DNA of 64,000 nt. Origin: Rusavskia elegans (Eukaryota; Ascomycota; Lecanoromycetes; Teloschistales; Teloschistaceae). Positions 59,640-64,000 of the stretch are shown here, piece after piece. The stretch is taken from assembly GCA_011316305.1 (NCBI GenBank), contig SAUG01000056.1:496001-560000 (forward strand). The letters are read 5' to 3'. Each line of letters starts with the position of its first letter. Position 1 is the first letter of the stretch. Position numbers and translations under genes: made by a program. The notes below the pieces were generated by a model. It was not told the DNA's origin and did not search any database. It saw nothing but the letters and a program-made list of their open reading frames with translations.

Positions 59640-61400
59640 GGTCTGCCTGGTCCTGTGTAAATTAAAAGCCTCTAGCAGATATTTAATAGTCGCCTACCCT
59701 AGAATCTGGCTACCGGTATAATAATCCAGTTGAATTATAATAAATTATAAAAAAAGGAATACTAGAAGAGGAGGATTTTATACTATCCAATACTCAATTC
59801 CGACTAGGCTTTTACGAAGCTAAAGGGTCTTTTAATCTTAGAAGCGGGACCTTTGCTTAGTTTCCGTTCCGGCCTTTGCGGCTTAGAGGTCGACTTATAA
59901 AGGAGGCGATATAGCCTTAGTAACCCCTATCTTTAGTACTATAGCATGGGATAGGATATTCTACTCGCTACTATCGCCGTTATTAATACTATTAGGATAC
60001 AGTACTTCGCTAGCTATAGCTATACTATAGTATTAGTTACCCTATTAGTCGGCCTATCTAAGCTATCAGCTGGAAAAACTAGATATATACCGGAAATACC
60101 CCTCTAGGTATATTCTAGAATCTTTCTATCTCGTAGTTATTAAACCGTAAGCTATAAATCCTCTATACGAATCTTAACCCTTATACTATTAAAAGACGTA
60201 TTTTATAAATTAGGGCTTATAGACCTTATACCTTTAGCGTACTATTACTTTTAAGATATATATAATTTTATATACCCCGAAAGTATCCTCTATACTACCT
60301 ATTTTCTTCGGTCCTAAGAAATATACTCGGTACGGCTTCCCTCTCGGTTATTAATCTTTAGTAGAGAGTTTTTCCGAGTAAGCGATATAAAAGGCCTATT
60401 TATTACTAATAACGGTAATAGCTAGGAACGGAAGATCTAACTTATAATTTTTAAAATCTCGTTTCGTTATTTCCGTAGAAATCTAGATTATTAACTGGAT
60501 TAATAGGTCGCAAGCGTCGATATTTACTTCGGTATACTAGAATATCGGTATAAATATAGTCTAGCCCTAGGTTTAGTTAATACTAGTACCGCCCTGGATA
60601 TAATACTTAGTAATAGTACTTTTAAGTATTATTTACTCTTTATTAGTCAGCTCGAAAGTAAGGGTATAGTCGACCTTTTTATTCCTGTCCTTAAAAGTAT
60701 TAACTACCGATTTTAGATAAAGCTCGGACAGGGAAATTAATACTAAAGATCTATACCGCCTATATTAGTCGCGAAGTTTAGCCGATTACGAAGTATATTT
60801 ATATATTTAAGTCTTTAATAGCTCTGCCCTTTACTACGGAGGAATTAAGCTCTCGAAATCGAATTATAATCGGTATAACGATCTTGGATACCTATTAAGG
60901 TTTATAGCTAACGCCCCTATCCTCGCGTACCGCCTTTATAATACTTTTTACTAAGGATAGGACTAACGGTATATCGGTTTCGCTATAGAGTCTAGCGGTA
61001 TAGGTATAGCTATAAACTGGACTATTTATCTTTATCGGTATATTATACTCGGCTTCTAGTTTAGCCTATAAGAGCTACGTTAGCGATAGAGTCTCGCTAG
61101 AATTAGTAGATAAGGTCGAGCAGCTTACCCTTAACTCTATAGGTACTACCTCTTGTTCGTCGATAGCCGAGGTAATATATTCGGTCTATAGATCTTTTAC
61201 CGCTTTTAGGGTCGATTCGTCCTTACTTTCTCTAAAGTTATCGAATAAAACGGAAGGCGATATCTATACGAGTTACTCCTTCCTTAAGATCTCTTTAGGC
61301 AATAAACCAGTAGAACCTGTTTAGGCGGAAGCTGCTTTACCGTACGAAGATTTCGAGGGCGACTACGACTTAGAACGTGATTTCCCAGGCGAGCCGGATA
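59640..61400 (-). pseudogene. Unrecognised degraded gene, minus strand (downstream part)
   Basis: Minus-strand frames with mostly RIP-type stops include S-C-S-T-L-S-T-N-S-S-E-T-L-S (near 61130), V-R-E-D-R-G-V-S-Y-K-P (near 60910) followed by I-R-F-R-E-L-N-S-S-V-V-K-G-R-A-I-K-D-L (near 60840). After a frame change come F-L-A-I-T-V-I-S-N-K and Y-F-L-G-P-K-K-I-G-S-I-E-D-T-F-G-V-Y-K (near 60330-60280). G+C is visibly higher than in the LTR elements. Frame changes imply indels or introns. No domain recognised. Confidence 0.45.
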
Positions 61401-61429
61401 TATCTAAAAGGGTTAAAGGAGATAGTAGA

Positions 61430-62050
61430 TACGGAACGTTATAAATAGCGCTGTTAGTATAGCGATTTAACGTTAATAGAATTACTCCAGTCTTCGCTCT
61501 CGTATCTATTAAATACCTTAGAGATAATTCTTTAACTTCCTCTTACTTGAACTGGTTTACTAGAGGGTTTATAGTATTACTACTACGTCGTTTATTATCT
61601 TTCGTTTAAATTATCTCGAATATAGTTAGTTAAGACTCGTAGAGCTGCGTAGGTAGGTATAGGATCTTACCTTGCTTTACCTTAATATAAGCCTGGTCGA
61701 CTGTCGTTATATTAAAGTATATTCGGGTGCTATAATAGCTGTACGTTTAAGAAGCCGGTTTTAAAGTAGAAGTAATCTAGCTCTACGCTTAAGGGTCTTA
61801 TTAGCGGCTAATACGTCGGGGTCGTAATTAAGTTATATTTACCGGCGGTTTAGAGAGATTAGGGTAAGTAGTTTTAAAGTCGCGGATCGGAAGTAAGCCT
61901 TCTAGTAATAGTTAGCTATACGTACTATAAGGTAGACTACGAAAATATTTACTTAGGGAGTAGGTAGCTAATCGACCTATATAGTAATAGTAGAAGAAAA
62001 TAGAGGTAGGGTCGCGGTCGTACTCTTAAGGTAAATAAAAGGCTTCGAGC
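61430..62050 (-). pseudogene. Unrecognised degraded gene, minus strand (middle part)
   Basis: One minus-strand frame reads from about 61830 to 61430: L-S-V-E-L-D-Y-F-Y-F-K-T-G-F-L-N-V, then D-P-I-P-T-Y-A-A-L-R-V-L-T-N-Y-I-R-D-N-L-N-E-R, then Y-E-S-E-D-W-S-N-S-I-N-V-K-S-L-Y. Stops are of the TAA/TAG kind that replaces Q or W. It may belong to the same gene as the blocks on either side. Family unknown. Confidence 0.45.
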
Positions 62051-62099
62051 TATAATAGTACTGTAAACTATCTATAACCTATATTATATTAACGATAAA

Positions 62100-63440
62100 G
62101 AAAAGATTTTAATAATAAGAATATTAAGACGGTAAAAAAGATATTTAATTATTTATATTAAGGCTTCTCTTAATTCGAGTACCCGAAATTTCAGTATCGG
62201 CGCTACGGCGAAACAGCCGTTAGCAGGGGAAAAGATAAAATAAGATAAGATTAAATAATAAGTATCCCGTTACGGTAAAGCTGCTATAGATATTGCTATA
62301 AAAATACCTACTAGTAACTATTAGTTAAGCTCTATATTTCGATAGTAGCGATTAACCTTTAACCTTATTTAATAATGACGTCCTCTATTATAAACTTAAT
62401 CGTTATTTCCTAGATTTCTATTATCGGAGGCAGGTCGTAATAGTTCTCTTTTTTAAGGCCTATACCTATCTATACGGAAGATTATTAGTAATCTATAATT
62501 AACTTCCCTATAGTATAAATTAAACGTATCGCTAGTCTCTATAGTTTAATATTTTTTCTACTCCTCTAAAATTCGTCGCTTTATTAGCTTACCCTTCTCT
62601 CTCTTTCCTAAGGTAGCTTATATACGTTAAAGTATAGGTTTAGTATAGAAGTCTCCGATTAGAGGCCGTAGTTAATAATAAGGATAGATTTTCGCCGACG
62701 TATAAATTAATCGCTATTTATATTCCGGCCGATTAAATATTTCCTTTACTATTACGTATAACGTCTCTATCGTCGATTATAGCGGAAGTATTAATACTAA
62801 TACCCGATTATTAAAGGTATTAAATCTAGTACCTCGAAAAAAATACCCTACTCTGTTATTTTATACTCTTTATATTAGAAATTAAGTCTGCTATACTAAT
62901 CTATTATTAGTACCGGATTAGCCCTATTATTTAAATTTCTCGATCTTACGTAGAGTTTCCTGTCGCGCCTGTTTCTATTTATTTAGCTGCTTCTCGGTAG
63001 GTCTTAGGTCGAGATAATCTATTAATAAATAGACTTATTATCGTAACCCGGATAATTAGGTATATCCGAATTCTTAGAATTTCTAGTAAATATAATAAAG
63101 AAAACGAAGATCGGGTTAGAATAGGACTTTTAACGCCGTATTTACGTATATACTAATTAAAAAACTACTTTATAGAGATTCGAAGTTATTAAAAATAGAG
63201 TTTAAAAGCCGTAATATCTTTACCAGATCTTTCTATCGGTCTTTATCGAGTAAATTTAGGTTATATCTCGAAGAAAAGCGGAATATCCAGCGATCAGAAC
63301 TCCTTTCAGCGGTATTTTATCAGAGAATCTAAATATAAAATTTGTATAGAAATATAGTTTAGGCGCGTTCTTTTAACTACCGTAGTAACTGGGCGATTAT
63401 TTCGTTCTTGCGAGTTGGATATATTATAAGCCATTTAAAC
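62100..63440 (-). pseudogene. Unrecognised degraded gene, minus strand (upstream part)
   Basis: A long minus-strand frame begins about 63430 (W-L-I-I-Y-P-T-R-K-N-E-I-I-A-Q). It continues through L-T-D-like D-L-R-P-T-E-K-Q-L-N-K and a charged segment R-Q-E-T-L-R-K-I-E-K-F-K (near 62950). Then come Y-F-F-R-G-T-R-F-N (near 62845), Y-V-I-V-K-E-I-F-N-R-P-E-Y (near 62755), L-G-K-R-E-K-G-K-L-I-K-R-R-I-L-E-E (near 62590) and V-N-R-Y-Y-R-N-I-E-L (near 62345). It is about 430 codons, almost entirely free of stops other than RIP-type ones. The charged heptad-like part suggests a coiled coil. No known domain is recognised. It may be a larger mobile element's cargo or a duplicated host gene. Confidence 0.5.
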
Positions 63441-63444
63441 TACT

Positions 63445-64000
63445 TGGAATTTATATAAAGTTCAATAGATATAAAAGTATTGGCCGATAGTATCGACTGA
63501 CTAATACGCTGACTAAATCTCGTTAACCGCGGCTTATTAGTCCTACGGGATTCTTTATCTAATTAGGTCTAGCGTTCAGCCTTGTTCGTTTATTTATAGA
63601 GGAGCTTTCTATTTATATAGAAATATTAAACTATTATTATTATTATAAATCGATTTATAATAATTAATAGTAATAAAAAAATTATTTATAGATGTTATAA
63701 AATATATATATAGCGTTTAAAAATACTAATATCCATTAATAAATACTAATAATACTAGTAACGTTTTCTATATTCGCGGAAATACTATTTATTTTTATTA
63801 AATATATTTAGGTACGATAGAAATAAAGAGGTTTATTAATTAGATTTCAATTAGTTAAAATATCGATAGACGAATTATTTCTATTTTTCGACGATATTAC
63901 TATCCTTCTAGAATACTAGTTTATCGAATTTATAGATAAAACCGGTTCTAGATACGTTATTAACTAGTATTCGAAAATATTAGATTCGTTAAACTTCGTA
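63445..64000. other. Unassigned stretch at the right edge
   Basis: It would contain the upstream region of the minus-strand coding block. There is no recognisable promoter element, LTR or other gene. G+C falls again after about 63600. Confidence 0.3.

Noticed and set aside
59640..61400. Subtelomeric RecQ-type helicase
   Set aside because: No Walker A, DExH or other helicase motif is visible in the minus-strand frames.
62100..63440. Tyrosine-recombinase (DUF3435, Starship captain) gene
   Set aside because: A weak resemblance in overall layout was considered, but no R-H-R-Y catalytic pattern could be located, so I make no such call.
1..64000. Organelle genome or AT-rich protist chromosome
   Set aside because: The AT richness comes with specific loss of CpA/TpG, retained CpG and nested fungal-type transposons, which fits RIP rather than a naturally AT-rich genome.
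1..64000. CRISPR array, rRNA operon or phage genes
   Set aside because: No regularly spaced direct repeats, rRNA core sequences or phage-like gene clusters are present.

Overview
The window looks like one AT-rich block of a filamentous ascomycete (Pezizomycotina-type) genome that has been almost completely destroyed by repeat-induced point mutation (RIP). CpA and TpG are nearly absent and TpA is in great excess, while CpG survives. In 16801-16980, for example, I see one CA and no TG. Reading frames are recognisable but riddled with TAA/TAG that stand where CAA, CAG or TGG would be expected. No intact gene of normal length is present. The longest ATG-to-stop frame I can support (23529-23711) is only the tail of a dead Copia polyprotein. 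No rRNA, convincing tRNA or CRISPR array was seen.

The block is a nest of transposons. The dominant family is a Ty3/Gypsy-type LTR element with ~410-bp LTRs and 5-bp target duplications (TSDs). It occurs as two size-constant forms with the same LTR. A 'gag unit' (9147-12501, 27198-30546, 35908-39256, plus fragments at 1-4143) has a ~2.53-kb interior holding Gag with a zinc knuckle and a second unrecognised coding stretch. A 'pol unit' (15419-19386, 45030-48979, 50551-55485, plus an older broken copy at 6170-12982) has a ~3.13-3.15-kb interior that starts at once with protease and continues through RT, RNase H and integrase. Gag and pol thus appear to travel as separate LTR elements.

Other residents are: a ~950-bp element with 10-13-bp TSDs and a shared ~160-200-codon frame (called Y; five copies); hAT-type MITEs with ends like TAGACTGGCC and 8-bp TSDs, in a 160-bp form (three copies) and a 330-530-bp form; a degraded hAT transposase (13590-15418 and 19392-19640); a Copia polyprotein on the minus strand (23529-26540, probably continuing beyond 30909); a Helitron Rep/helicase gene on the plus strand broken into pieces from 40126 to 50545; an unclassified repeat (X; three copies); and two less mutated TIR elements at 12983-13312 and 33057-33302.

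Layout: 1-4.1 kb gag units and MITEs; 4.4-6.2 kb repeat X; 6.2-13.3 kb an old pol unit invaded by Y, a gag unit and a MITE; 13.6-19.6 kb a hAT transposase split by a pol unit; 19.7-23.4 kb repeat X and MITEs; 23.5-33 kb Copia split by Y, itself split by a gag unit; 33-39.3 kb small elements, Y and a gag unit; 39.7-50.5 kb Helitron split by Y, MITEs and a pol unit; 50.6-55.5 kb a pol unit split by Y; 55.5-58.6 kb largely unassigned, with an in-frame 285-bp tandem duplication; 58.6-63.5 kb a somewhat GC-richer block of unrecognised, RIP-damaged coding sequence, mainly on the minus strand. Nesting order and TSD pairs that differ only by C/T or G/A give a relative chronology and show RIP acting after insertion.
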